Source of the DNA: Argopecten irradians
Taxonomy: Eukaryota > Mollusca > Bivalvia > Pectinida > Pectinidae
DNA length: 64,000 nucleotides
Reading direction: 5' to 3'
Assembly: GCF_041381155.1 (NCBI RefSeq)
Contig: NC_091138.1
Location: 18,973,255 to 19,037,254, forward strand
A program made the translations under genes and the position numbers. This document shows positions 1 through 11,540 of this stretch, piece after piece. The notes beneath the pieces are model-generated. The model ran no database searches, was not told the DNA's origin, and saw only the letters and a program-made list of their open reading frames with translations. The number at the start of each line of letters is the position of its first letter. Position 1 is the stretch's first letter.

Positions 1-236
1 CTGAAAACATTTATGAAATACTTAAGCAAAACAAACATTAGGCAACATTTTGTTTCAACATTAGCTTTACAAACCACACAGAGTTTTGTCCCCTTTATTT
101 CTTCTCTGGTGAAGATTCACAACTTATTCAAAGCAAATATCAATGATATTTTTACCTAAAATATGAATGAAAATTTGGGAAGGCATGCTCTAGATCTGTG
201 TAAACATACTTTCGATAGGAAGTCTGTACTGTAAAT

Positions 237-623
237 CACAATCTGATTAAAATACAGATCCTTATTATCACTACGTTAGAAAATCCCATTAGGGGTCATG
301 TCCAGGTGACCTTTGGAAATGGTCAATCAAATTGCTACTTGCAAAATTTTGACAGTGAATTTCAGGGACGAAATAGTTTGAAAACACTATCAGAATTATT
401 TTGGTTTGCGTGGTCATCTTGCCCAAAGAGCACAATAAAGCTAATTGTATATGTATACTGGGACGAAATATCGTTGTCAATGGATGTGACAAGGTGTAGA
501 AAATGTATCTGATATGAAGACCACGTGGTATAAAGGTCATCTGGACATGACCCCCTATGGGATAGTGTCAGATCCTTTATATAACGGAGTGGTTATGAGG
601 ATCTGTATTTTAATCAGATTGTG
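237..623. mobile_element. MITE with long terminal inverted repeats
   Basis: The left end, starting CACAATCTGATTAAAATA, is repeated in inverse orientation at the right end, ending in CAGATTGTG. The arms can be followed for about 80 bp with some mismatches, including a shared block around GGGGTCATGTCCAG. The pentamer TAAAT lies directly outside both ends (232-236 and 624-628) and is a candidate target-site duplication. There is no transposase. This looks like a non-autonomous DNA transposon. The superfamily is not clear to me. Confidence 0.75.
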
Positions 624-1712
624 TAAATCAATTTTGGAATTTCTCTATAGAAAGGTTATAGAGTACCTGGCAAGATACAAAAAAGAAAAATGTCATTCAA
701 AGATCATAATGAGGAAAAACGGTATAAAGCTAGTATATTAATAATCCGAAATAAAAGGCCAAAATAAATTCAAAGTAAAATCAAAATCATTTCTATGGAA
801 TATATATTCAGCCACTCAAACATTCAAAGACGATGTCACATTATTTTTTTCTTTGGCGTCAATGTTGGTTTACATGATATCTGAGCTTGTTGTGTGCCGT
901 ACTGATTTGAAAATTAAATGACATCTCTTATTCTTGGATGTTGAAATAAAAAAAAGGTTTGCATTGGTAATATGTATTTCTAATGGGATTTCTTTTTGTA
1001 TAACCCATATTATATAAGTTCTGCTGGTAATATTGAATTAGTCATTCAATCATATGAACTTTTTTAATACCTATAACTTCATTACTAATAATATTCTTTA
1101 GTTCTTTATTGACATTTTTATACATGTTTTTCATAAACAACTATTCATTAGCTGTTATCTAAGAAGATGTACCAGGTACCTAAATAAATAATAAAAAAAC
1201 TTTGGCAAAAGAGGAATTTGTAGTTTTCTGTTTCTTATAATTCTAACATTATTTCCTAATTGTAGATTGCTTAAGTAACACCATAACCTTTTGTTATTGA
1301 TCAGGCTTGTGTACTGGGTTGTTTACCGCTAATGCTAATTCTACTCTCTACTAATATGTAAATTTATGTTCTGGTGTTCAGATTAAAAATTGTAACAAGT
1401 GAGACTTTTAACGTTGACATATTTGCCTGATGAGGGTGACAGGGTACACATTGTACAAGTCATGGAAACATCAACATAAAATGTTTACTGGTTGTGTAAC
1501 ACTTTCCAACCCGAAGAAAATGTTTAGAAATATTGACACATATAAGTTCATTAAATATACAGTATATAAATCATTGCATTGTATTACTATTACTGAAAAT
1601 ATTTAGAACATTTTATAATAAACACTTGCTCCAACTTTGCAGCACTTGCATACAGTCAAGATTTGTTTACAGTATTGTTAAACACATAATTACAGCAACT
1701 ACCATCATTTTT
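624..1712. other. Non-coding AT-rich stretch, nothing recognised
   Basis: No convincing exon, RNA gene or repeat was seen on either strand. It may be intron or upstream flank of the Chibby gene, whose N-terminal exons I could not find in this window. Confidence 0.5.
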
Positions 1713-2461
1713 GTGTCGCCTGCAACGCAAGGGCGACACTTAGGTATCACAATGTCGGCGTAGGTGGTGTCGGCGTCCGGAAAACAGTTTCCGTGCGATA
1801 ACTTAATTCTTTATTGTCCGATTTCAACCAAATTTAGTATATTGCTTTATATCAATGAGATCTTGGATGAGTTCGATGATGGTAAAAAAATATTTGCAAG
1901 AGTTACGGCACTTTAATAAGAACAAAACAGATAAATCAATGGTTTCCTCTTGATAACTTAAATATTTATTGTCCAATTTCAACCAAATTTTATAAATTGC
2001 TTTATATCAATGAGATCTCAGATGAGTTCAATAATAGTCAAAATACGTCAATACTTGAAAGAGTTACGGGACTTTAAAATCGTCACAACAGATAAATCCA
2101 CGGTTTCCGCTCGATAACTTTAGTATTCATTGTCCAATTTCAACCAAATTTGGTGTATTGCTTTATATCAATGAGATCTTAGATGGCTTTGATACTGGTC
2201 AAAATCCGTCAATATTTGCAAGAATTACGGGACTTTAAAATCATCAATATATGGTTTCCACTTGATAAATTTAGTATTTATTGTCCGATTTCAACCAAAT
2301 TTGGTGTATTGCTTTATATCAATGAGATTTCAGATGGGTTCGATACTGGTCAGAATTCATCAATATTTGCAAGAGTTACGGGACTTGATAACTTCACCTA
2401 ATTATTAACAATATTTTCAACTGTAATTAACTATTTTTTGTGATGCTGTGCAGGTGACATA
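1713..2461. repeat. Repeat family A (GTCGCC-type) with four internal tandem units
   Basis: The element starts GTGTCGCCTGCAACGC, followed by a GTCGGCGT-rich block, and ends near TGTGCAGGTGACAT, which mirrors the start. In between lie four degenerate tandem units of about 151-161 bp. Each contains a TTTCAACCAAATTT core followed by TATCAATGAGATCT. The cores fall near 1826, 1981, 2142 and 2293. It carries no credible protein. Its architecture matches three other repeats in the window (18358, 29243 and 30623). Confidence 0.7.
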
Positions 2462-2503
2462 TCCATTTCCGTGGAATATTCTTGTCTAAATTTCAAATTA
2501 GTG

Positions 2504-2700
2504 CGAGATGATCTAGTATTAGAATTCAGATGAAAAATTCTTATCAGCAACTACTACATATCAAAACCTAAATTCCATACTAGGGGGAGATAATCTAGTA
2601 CTATAATTCAGATGAAAAAATTCTTATCAGCAACTACTACATATCAAAACCTAAATTTCATACTCGGGGGAGATAATCTAGCATTAGAATTCAGCTGAGA
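2504..2700. repeat. Tandem repeat, about 82-83-bp unit, roughly 2.5 copies
   Basis: The block beginning AGATGATCTAGTATTAGAATT recurs near 2588 and 2671 with few changes. Each copy carries CTTATCAGCAACTACTAC in its middle, except the last, which is partial. Confidence 0.8.
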
Positions 2701-2912
2701 GTTCTTATCAACATCTTCAGGTCTTGTGACCTGTTAAAATGGCTATATTTAGATATCAGAATTTGTTCTGCGTTTGTCAGTAAAACAATTAAGCATTTTA
2801 TCATACAATCACATGATATCTGTATAGCTAGAAATTCCTTCCAATAGCTGACACTTCCATTGTTTCGTTGTTAATTGCATGGTTTGAGTTGTGTTTCTAT
2901 TGTTTTTGACAG

Positions 2913-5900
2913 AGACCGGTACCAGTGCAGCTAGTCATAAAGAAGTGATGAAGCTGCGGAAGGCCAACCAACAACTTCAGGAAGAAAACAACTTACTGAA
3001 ACTTAAAACAGATATACTGCTGGATATGGTAAGAAAAAGTGATCTAGAAAATATTTCTGTATTTGTAGTACATTTTTACGACTGGATATGGAATTTTGCT
3101 AGTGGACATTTGATACAAATGTACATTCTGGATTGAGAAGTCAGTGCCTTATGTTTCTTATTCTACATATTTAATTTCATTTAAATTTTATTCACATATT
3201 TATTTTGAAGGAAGCCAAAGTATTTACACTTACAATTTTGATTCAATAGCATTTTTTGAAGCATAAACATTGTCTGCTCTAAAATATATAGATTTCTAGA
3301 TATTGATAGCTTATCAAAGTTAATTACTTGCTGTCATGTATTGCATGATCGACTCCATGTCTATGATGTGAAATGATTGTCCCTGGTTTGAATTTATATG
3401 ACTGTAATCTAATGAACACTTGGTAGAATATTACTGGAATTAACTGCTGATCAACCAGTACATGTTCATGTTCTGTGAGACAGTGTTACATGAACGAATA
3501 ACAGAAAGGAGAAACCAGCAGCTAAATTCAAAACACAATTTAATTATATATACAATATTATACAGAGATGGTTTACAATATCTAAAGTAATTGGTGGTGG
3601 TACAAGACTAGTACGATGATTTAAAGTGTTACTTATCTGTATGCGAATGTCCTGGTATAATCCTTGATCCTTCCAGGTTTCAAATTAACAATAATCACAA
3701 ATCCACAAGGAAATTGAATGTCCACCGATGATTTGTAAAGTTCCAGGCAATATGAAAAAATCCACACAAAGTGTTGTAATAATCCACAGATAAAGTCACA
3801 ATAGCTCTCCCAATAGAATCTTATATGGCGCTGTACAATTCTTGATATGTCTTATTACAGGTCTCATTACAGTTCTGATTAGCCTTGGACAGCTGGAGTG
3901 TATATAGCTAAACCGTAATTCAAGAATATTTGAGAACCTTCTACTTCTAGAAATATCTAACTAAAAACAGTAAACAAGTAAACACACATAACTTTCTGGA
4001 AATAGATCATTCTAGATCTCTACTTAAAATCAACATGTTTACAAACATATTTGTTTATACATGATTAAATTCTAGAAAGTTCTATAACCTAAATCAATGA
4101 TATGACCTTCATAGGATGTATTGATAAAAAAAAGCTATAGGAGTTATCTCCCTTATCTCATAACTACATGTATTTAGTGTCATACATAACACACCCCTCC
4201 TTAAAGAAAAGAAAGTTTTCTTGAAAAGGAAACTTTCTTGACATATCAAGTAATATTTAAATCCTTGATAAAGCATCAGCTAGAATATTGTCTTTCCCTT
4301 TGATATGTTTGATGTCAAGATTGTACTCTTGCAAAGTCAAACTCCACCTGAGAATTCTTTGATTTTTGTTTTTCATTTTCCCAATGAATGTCAAAGGGTT
4401 GTGGTCGGTGAAGACCAACACAGGCACAACTGTAGTGCAGAGATACACATCAAATTGGTTTAAGGCCAAAATCAATGCTAAACATTCTTTCTCAATGGTG
4501 GAATAATTTCTCTGGTGTTTGTCAAACTTTTTCGAGAAATAACAAATTGGATGGTCAATTTGTTCAGTACCTTCTTGCATCAAAACAGCACCAACACCTA
4601 CATCGCTGGCGTCAACAAACAGTTTAAACTGTTTATTAAAATCTGGAGCAGTCAGAACTGGTGAGTTTGATAGTATGGCTTTCAATTTCTCAAAGGCAGA
4701 CTTACATTCGTCTGACCAGAAAAATTTGACATTTTTCTTTAACAAAGCAGTAAGTGGAGCTGCTATAACAGAGAAATTTTGACAAAATTTTCTGTAGTAT
4801 CCAGCCATACCAAGAAACCTCATCAGCTCTCTCTTGCCTCCAGGAGCTGGAAAATCTATAATTGATTCTACTTTGGCCTGAACAGGTTTAACCTGCCCCT
4901 GTCCTACAACATGGCCTAAAAATTCAACAGTTGCATGACAAAATTCACATTTCAATAAGTTTACAGTCAATTTCATGGTAGTGAGTCTTTCGAAGAATTC
5001 ACGAATCCCGCGTAGATGGTCTTCCCACGTGTCGTGGTAGTTGATGACGTCATCAATGTATCCATCACAGCCTTCCAGGTCTGATATCACGCTGTTAAGA
5101 AGACGTTGAAATGTTGCCGGGGCATTCTTCATACCAAATGGCATAACTTTGTACTGGTACAAACCTTGCGAGGTTACAAATGCCGACACTTCTTTAGCTC
5201 TTTCTGTTAATGGCACCTGCCAATATCCTTTCAACAGGTCAAACTTGCTTACGTACTTGGCTTTGCCAACTTTGTCAATACACGAGTCAATCCTTGGAAT
5301 TGGATAAGAGTCTGTTTTTACTGACAGAGTTTACTTTTCTGAAGTCAGTACAGAACCGGTATGTCTTGTCTGGCTTTGGCACCAGAACACATGGAGAGCT
5401 CCATTCACTTTTGCTTGGTTCAATAATATCATTGTCCAACATGTATTGAATTTCTTTCTTTAAGTGTTCTTCTTTCAAAGGATTGACACGGTAAGGATGT
5501 TGCTTGACAGGTGGCGCATCGCCTACATCCACGTCGTGATAGATAGCATCTGTTTTGCCTGGTGTATCCGGAAACAAATGTTTATACTCAAGTATCAAAT
5601 CTTTAAGTTCATTGCGTTCTTTTTCCGATAGATGACACAGTTTCTTGTCCAAGTTCGCGAGCACATCTGAATTCCGTAACTTAACACCACAGTCTAAACC
5701 TACATCTTGTACACCACCATCTATGTCTAATTTACAAATATCAGCTGTACTTTCACTTTGTGATGGTACAGAGGCCAAAGTAGCAATAGGTTGAGAGGTC
5801 TTGCTCTCTTCTCTATCTACATATTTCTTAAGCATATTAACATGACATAATTGAGTTTTCTTGCGCCTCCCTGGAGTTTGTACAATGTAGTTAACATCAT

Positions 5901-8900
5901 CGACCTTTTTCTCAACAACATAAGGTCCAAAATATCTAGCTTGCAAAGGCTGACCCGGTATTGGTAATAGAGCCAAAATTTTGTCACCTGGATCAAAACT
6001 TCTTGCACGGGCATCTTTATCATACCATGTTTTCATTTTGGTTTGAGTAACGGCCAAATTTTCTTTTGCCAGTTCACATGCCCTTGTCAACCTTTGCTTA
6101 AAGTTAGACACATACTCTAAGAGATTAACTTTAGAATCTTCGTCCAAAATTTTGTCTTTCAAAATTTTCAAAGGACCACGTACAGTATGTCCAAACACAA
6201 GTTCAAAGGGACTGAAGCCAAGAGATTCTTGTACAGATTCTCTAACGCCAAACAACAACATGTGTATACCTTCGTCCCAATCTCTTTTGTTTTCAAAACA
6301 ATAAGATCTCATCATATTCTTCAATGTCTGATGAAAACGTTCTAAAGCACCCTGAGACTCTGGATGATAAGCACTAGACTTATACTGCTTGATCTGGAGC
6401 TGGTACATGACTTGTTGAAAAATACCAGACATGAAATTCGAACCTTGGTCCGATTGGACAGCTTTTGGAAGACCAACCAATGTAAAGAATTTAACCAAAG
6501 CCTTGACTATGTTAGGGGCTTTAATATTCCTGAGTGGAATGGCTTCAGGAAAGCGTGTAGAAGCACACATAATAGTTAAAAGATACTCATTCCCAGACTT
6601 AGTTTTGGGTAGAGGACCTACACAGTCTATAATGACTCTATTAAATGGTTCCTCAAATGCTGGAATGGGGTGCAAAGGTGCAACAGGGATTTTCTGATTA
6701 GGTTTCCCTACCACCTGACAAGTATGACAAGACCTACAAAAATCAGCCACATCCCGTTTCAACTTGGCCCAAAAGAAGTGATCTAAGATCCTGTTATAAG
6801 TCTTGGTCACACCTAGATGCCCTGCCATAGGTACGTCATGAGACAAAACTTAGAATATCTTGCCTATACCTCGGTGGGACAACTATTTGATTGACAACCT
6901 TCCAGTCTTCCTCAGGAGACACATCAGGGGGGCGCCACTTGCGCATCAACACACCTGACTGACGGAAGTAACAAACCGGGACTTTCTCAGCCTCTTCCTC
7001 ACTCAAAGCCCGATTACACAATAAGGAGATTTCATGATCTTTCTCCTGTTCTACTATAAGCTCCTCTCTAGACAAAGATGATTTACTCATCATGTCAGAC
7101 AAAGAAGTACCCTTGTTAGGAACAACTCTATCACTATCAAAGTCTACAGGATTGCTCAAAAGATCACACTTGCTCCCGATATCCTCTATATCATGAGCCA
7201 AGAAAGTGTCACCTAACCCTGGACTATAATGATCCTCAACTACTGCAACATCAGAAACCTTCTTACTCATTGAACGAGTTACAGCACAAGAAGGGAAAAT
7301 ACCAGGAAATTCCTGTTGAATAGTCTCAGCATCATCTGTTTTATCAGGGATACTGGACACTAAGGGATCTACCCTAACTTTCTCTCCAGCCAAGTCATTG
7401 CCTAAAATGAGCGACACGCCCTCTATGGGAAGTTCCGATCTAACACCAATGGTGACAGGCCCAGTAACCAAGTCTGACTTTAAATAAACACAATGGAGAG
7501 GCACATTAACAAAACCTAACTCTACACCTTGAAGCAAAACACTACTACCAGATGAGGTCTCCTCAGACAAAGGCACTACACCATCTAATATTAAAGAATG
7601 AGAAGCCCCAGTATCTCTCAAAATCTTCACAGGTTTCAAGTTGGTGATATCACTAGTAAGTGAAACAAAACCTTCAGAAATGAAGGGAGAGTACTTCTCC
7701 AAGACACTATCAGACTCTGAGCTCTTGATCTCAACAGACACTTTAGAATCTTCCACAACATCACTAAGTTTCTGACTAGGCTTTGACATAGCTAACACAG
7801 AAGGAACTGACTGTTTACGCCTTTGCTCCTTACGCTGGAGAGAATAACATTCAGACATAATATGTCCTACTTTCTTGCAGTAATTACAAACAGGACCAGA
7901 AGGAGACCCCACACCTGCCCTATGATCTGTTTTAGAATCAGACTTAGTCTTATCACCTAATTTAGGTTTGTCGTTAGAAGGGCCACTAAAGGTTGTGTTG
8001 CTAGGCTGACCAAATTTACTAGTACCTGTGGTACTGTTTTTGTCTTGAGAACTGTTTTTAACAAATGAGCCTTTGTGGGTGAGAGCGTAATCATCAGCCA
8101 TTGTAGCTGCTTCACTAAGTGTTTCAACTTTTCTCTCATCTAAATGAGTTTTTTATGTTTGTGTGGACACAACGTTTAAACTCCTCTATCAACAATAATT
8201 GCCTCAATTTACCGAAATCCTCATCAATTTCTTTAGAATCACACCACCTATTAAATAATTGTTCTTTTTCTCTGGCAAATTCTACATGAGTTTGTTCATC
8301 TCTCTTTCTCGAGTTTCGAAATTTCTGGCGGTAAGCCTCAGGAACTAACTCATAAGCTTTCAAAATAGCTTTCTTGACTACTTGGTAATTTGAAATCTCA
8401 TCTACAGATAAAGAAGAATAAATGTCTCTAGCTTTACCAATCAAGACACTTTGAAGAAGCATTGTAAGCTTATCTTCAGGCCATTTCATACTATCAGCTA
8501 TTTTCTCAAAATGCAGAAAATACTTGTCAACTTCTTTCTCTTGAAAAGGAGGAACTAACCTAATGTTTCTACTGACATCAAAACCTCTGTTTCCTTGTAA
8601 ACCCCTAAAAGTTAGATTACTTGAACTGTCTTGAGAAGCTAGCTCTAATTCTTTCATTCTAAGTTCTGTTTCAGCTTGAATTTTCTGCTTCTCTAGCTCT
8701 AACATCTGATCTCTCTCAATCTCTCTTTCTTTTAATTCTCTTTCAATTTCTTTTTCTCTTAACTCTTTTTCTATTTCCATTTGTCTTAGTTTCATTTCAT
8801 GTTCAAGTTCCATTTGTCTAATTTGAATTTCTGAGCTGACTGTTTCCTCTATACTATCTAATGCACTAGAGTCAAATTTGTCATTGTCAACAAAATATCT

Positions 8901-10186
8901 TATAATTACATTCCTAATTTCAGCTTTCCTCAAATTAGTTTTGATAGTAAGGCCTAAATGTTTACCCAATAACAGTAAATCCTTCTTACTAACTTGCAAA
9001 AGAACTTCCAGGGATGGCGCTTTAACAAACTGTTCTACTTGCATAGTAGTCATATTTATCTAGCTGTTGGTTTCAAATGTAAACTCAAAGTTTGTACACA
9101 AATTTTGAAAATTTCTTAATTAATTTTTCAAAGTTAGATTTCACAAATTGAATATCGATCCCGGACGAGCCCCCAATTCTGTTACATGAACGAATAACAG
9201 AAAGGAGAAACCAGCAGCTAAATTCAAAACACAATTTAATTATATATACAATATTATACAGAGATGGTTTACAATATCTAAAGTAATTGGTGGTGGTACA
9301 AGACTAGTACGATGATTTAAAGTGTTACTTATCTGTATGCGAATGTCCTGGTATAATCCTTGATCCTTCCAGGTTTCAAATTAACAATAATCACAAATCC
9401 ACAAGGAAATTGAATGTCCACCGATGATTTGTAAAGTTCCAGGCAATATGAATAAATCCACACAAAGTGTTGTAATAATCTACAGATAAAGTCACAATAG
9501 CTCTCCCAATAGAATCTTATATGGCGCTGTACAATTCTTGATATGTCTTATTACAGGTCTCATTACAGTTCTGATTAGCTTTGGACAGCTTTGGAGTATA
9601 TATAGCTAAACCCTAATTCAAGAATATTGGAGAACCTTCTACTTCTAGAAATATCTAACTAAAAACAGTAAACAAGTAAACACACATAACTTTCTGGAAA
9701 TAGATCATTCTAGATCTCTACTTAAAATCAACATGTTTACAAACATATTTGTTTATACATGATTAAATTCTAGAAAGTTCTATAACCTAAATCAATGATA
9801 TGACCTTCATAGGATGTATTGATAAAAAAAAGCTATAGGAGTTATCTCCCTTATCTCATAACTACATGTATTTAGTGTCATACATAACATGTTCTGTGAG
9901 ACAGACTGTATGCATAAGTATCATATCCATGTAAGGCAGTTTGACTTGGTCATTAATCAACTTCCAGATAGCCCGGATTGGTAGAGAATTCATCTTGTGT
10001 TCCTGGATTTCACTCCTATTACACATGTGTATACGTGTATGTGGACTTTTTTGTTTTCATCCCCTATCCACTAATCACAGTTGAAATCTTCATTATTATT
10101 TTTTTTTCCAGTTGGCAGAAGCATCAGCAGTGTCGCATTATCATGAAAATGAACTGAAGCAGTTAAAGGCTGGACGGAGAAAGTGA
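2913..10186 (+). CDS. CBY1: Chibby homolog, last two coding exons (partial)
   Basis: Two exons encode the C-terminal coiled coil of Chibby, the small protein that binds beta-catenin and acts at the ciliary base. Exon 2913-3028 (acceptor TTGACAG, donor GTAAGA) gives ETGTSAASHKEVMKLRK and then EENNLLKLKTDILLDM. Exon 10112-10186 (acceptor TTTCCAG) gives LAEASAVSHYHENELKQLK, AGRRK and a stop. Human CBY1 has the parallel tail EENNLLRLKVDILLDM followed by LSESTAESHLMEKELDEL, and it also ends in basic residues. The join keeps the frame. The first exon begins inside a Glu codon, so at least one more coding exon lies upstream. I saw no N-terminal exon between 1 and 2912. The 7-kb intron between the two exons is almost entirely an LTR element inserted antisense. 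Confidence 0.88.
3469..3483. repeat. Left copy of 15-bp target-site duplication
   Basis: TGTTCTGTGAGACAG sits directly outside the left LTR and is repeated exactly at 9890-9904 directly outside the right LTR. LTR elements normally duplicate 4-6 bp, so 15 bp is notable. Confidence 0.85.
3484..4191 (-). repeat. LTR (3' LTR in element orientation)
   Basis: The boundaries are TGTTA at 3484 and TAACA ending at 4191, forming a short perfect inverted repeat. The sequence is about 99% identical to 9180-9889. A purine-rich tract on the minus strand (4192-4202) adjoins it, as expected of a polypurine tract. Confidence 0.93.
4257..5480 (-). mobile_element. Pol region of the LTR element: reverse transcriptase and RNase H
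   Basis: Reverse transcriptase hallmarks are visible, including MPFGMKNAPATFQ and the catalytic YIDD box. They are followed by the thumb/connection (RKFCQNFSVIAAPL) and an RNase H domain with FVDASDVGVGAVL, the STIEKECLA motif and TDHNPLTF. These are standard Ty3/gypsy signatures. The domain pair is the last in the polyprotein order, just before the polypurine tract. Confidence 0.9.
5800..7000 (-). mobile_element. Pol region of the LTR element: integrase, upstream of reverse transcriptase
   Basis: An HHCC zinc-binding module (GHLG, then CRSCHTC) is followed by the catalytic D,D,E core around VIIDCVGPLP, VQSDQGSNF and SQGALERFHQTLK. A C-terminal GPY-type module (GPYVVEKK) comes next. This integrase precedes reverse transcriptase in the element, the feature that places it with Gmr1-like elements. 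Confidence 0.9.
7350..7890 (-). mobile_element. Zinc knuckle and aspartic protease of the LTR element
   Basis: A CCHC zinc knuckle of spacing CX2CX4HX4C lies at 7847-7888 (minus strand). The protease active site, DTGAS within LRDTGASHSLI, lies near 7604-7620. Both are standard for gag-pol of this class. Confidence 0.88.
8136..9053 (-). mobile_element. Gag region of the LTR element
   Basis: The N-terminal part has a SAP-like helix (LEVLLQVSKKDLLLLGKHLG). A long Glu/Arg-rich coiled coil made of repeated QMEIEKEL-type segments follows. The retrotransposon gag domain comes next (VDKYFLHFEKIADSMKWPE to FNRWCDSKEIDEDFGKLRQL). It lies directly downstream of the primer-binding site in element orientation. 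Confidence 0.85.
9158..9175 (-). promoter_or_regulatory. Primer-binding site complementary to tRNA-Pro
   Basis: On the minus strand this reads TGGGGGCTCGTCCGGGAT, four bases from the 5' LTR. That is the 18-base site used by murine leukemia virus for tRNA-Pro, from memory an exact match. Confidence 0.88.
9180..9889 (-). repeat. LTR (5' LTR in element orientation)
   Basis: The boundaries are TGTTA at 9180 and TAACA ending at 9889. It pairs with 3484-4191. The copy is followed immediately by the second copy of the 15-bp host duplication (9890-9904). Confidence 0.93.
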
Positions 10187-10378
10187 TCTTAGACTGACAT
10201 TGTAACATGTACTGTAGTAGGAGAGAGACATACATCACATCACAGTCTCATTTAGAGGAGATACTGGACCATCAGAAGAGAGTGATCTCAGACTGACATT
10301 GTAACATGTACTGTAGTAGGAGATAGACATACATCACATCACAGTCTCATTTAGAGGAGATACTGGACCATCAGACTG
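10182..10378. repeat. 99-bp tandem duplication starting at the CBY1 stop codon
   Basis: Two copies (10182-10280 and 10281-about 10378) begin with AGTGATCT and share nearly every base to GGACCATCAGA. The first copy starts one base before the CBY1 stop, so the duplication covers the start of the 3' UTR. Confidence 0.9.
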
Positions 10379-11540
10379 AGGTGCCAAACATATCACAGGG
10401 CTGTATCAGTCATATTGCTGTCCTCGACCTTCAGTGTTTTGTAGGGTCATGTACACATATCACAGGAAGGCTGCCTAGTGAGACTCATTCCTGTATATCT
10501 TTTGATAAGATGTAGATAGAAATAATAGCATAACCATTTCATATGTCTTCAACAGTCCGTCCAAGATACTGAGTACATACATTGTACATGTACCATCATT
10601 TGTGAAGTAAAATGTTTGATGTATGACAGCTGTTCACAATATTTGTATCATATGGTTGTCTTATTGATGCAAAACTCATCTGTATCAATTTCAGCACTTC
10701 AGAATGTTATACGTGATTATAGCAACATCAGAGACTATGTAGCGTTACGCAGATTTTATCATGACAAGTTTGTGCTACAATGTATATATGGTAGAAAAAT
10801 GATTTGTGTATGTTCATTTTTCGATATTGTTAGGTCGTATTTATTGTAATTTAATGTTATAGTAGTTGTTTATATTTTGTTGTATCTGTGATATATGCAT
10901 GGTTTTAAGTGAGCTTGTATAGATGGAATGCTTTAGGATAGAGTGGTGTCTGAATTGATAGTGTGACTGAAACTGTTTTAGTGGTGCAGTTAGTCTGAAA
11001 GAATAGAAGGATTGAAGTGTGAATGAAATTTTATTGAAGGATCGAGTATGGCCAAAAATTGAGTCAATATGTGAACAAAATTGGTTAATGAAATTTCCTC
11101 TCAGCAATTTTGTCAATAGCAAATTGATTAAAAAGAAACAATGATGATCTGTTATTTGCATTCTAACTCTACATGTTCTGTATTTTGAATTTTATTTACT
11201 CTGAAATCTGCTAAAGTTTGTGAGGCGACATGTAATCTCAAATTCATGGGTATTTTAGAAATTTTTGGCAGTTAACTAGTTAAAGTATATTTTATATTAA
11301 TACTGAATACTCTTTGTATTGATATACATATTACTTTTGTAATTTGAAAGTTTTAGTTTTAAATTCAGGAATGAGAGATCTGTATCCAAATTCGGGTACT
11401 GCAACAGTAGTTTCTGTCATGATTCATCCCATCATATCTATGATGATATTTATTATGAATGCTGATATTTTGGAAATTAAAAAGAAATATTATATTATCA
11501 TCATTTATAATTTGTGATATAATTATAACATGACAATAAA
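10187..11540 (+). other. Probable CBY1 3' UTR with AATAAA signal
   Basis: No coding sequence is seen after the stop. The first clear polyadenylation signal on this strand is AATAAA at 11535-11540. A further AATAAA at 12090-12095 could serve as an alternative end. The extent of the UTR is inferred from these signals only. Confidence 0.5.

Larger units (their letters stand above)
3484..9889 (-). mobile_element. Ty3/gypsy-class LTR retrotransposon, Gmr1-like, antisense in CBY1 intron
   Basis: This is an LTR element of about 6.4 kb transcribed on the minus strand. Order in its own direction: LTR, primer-binding site, gag with a charged coiled-coil region, zinc knuckle, aspartic protease, integrase, reverse transcriptase, RNase H, polypurine tract, LTR. 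Integrase lies upstream of reverse transcriptase. In the Ty3/gypsy class that order marks the Gmr1-like group, whereas the reverse order is usual. The LTRs are about 708 and 710 bp and differ at roughly six positions plus one 2-bp indel (about 1%), so the insertion is recent. Coding capacity is nearly full length, but the reading frame is interrupted a few times (about two or three), so this copy is probably dead. No envelope gene was seen. It is flanked by a 15-bp direct duplication of host sequence. Confidence 0.92.

Noticed and set aside
514-741. A 75-codon frame at the left end
   Set aside because: It overlaps the right arm of the MITE at 237-623 and has no similarity I recognise.
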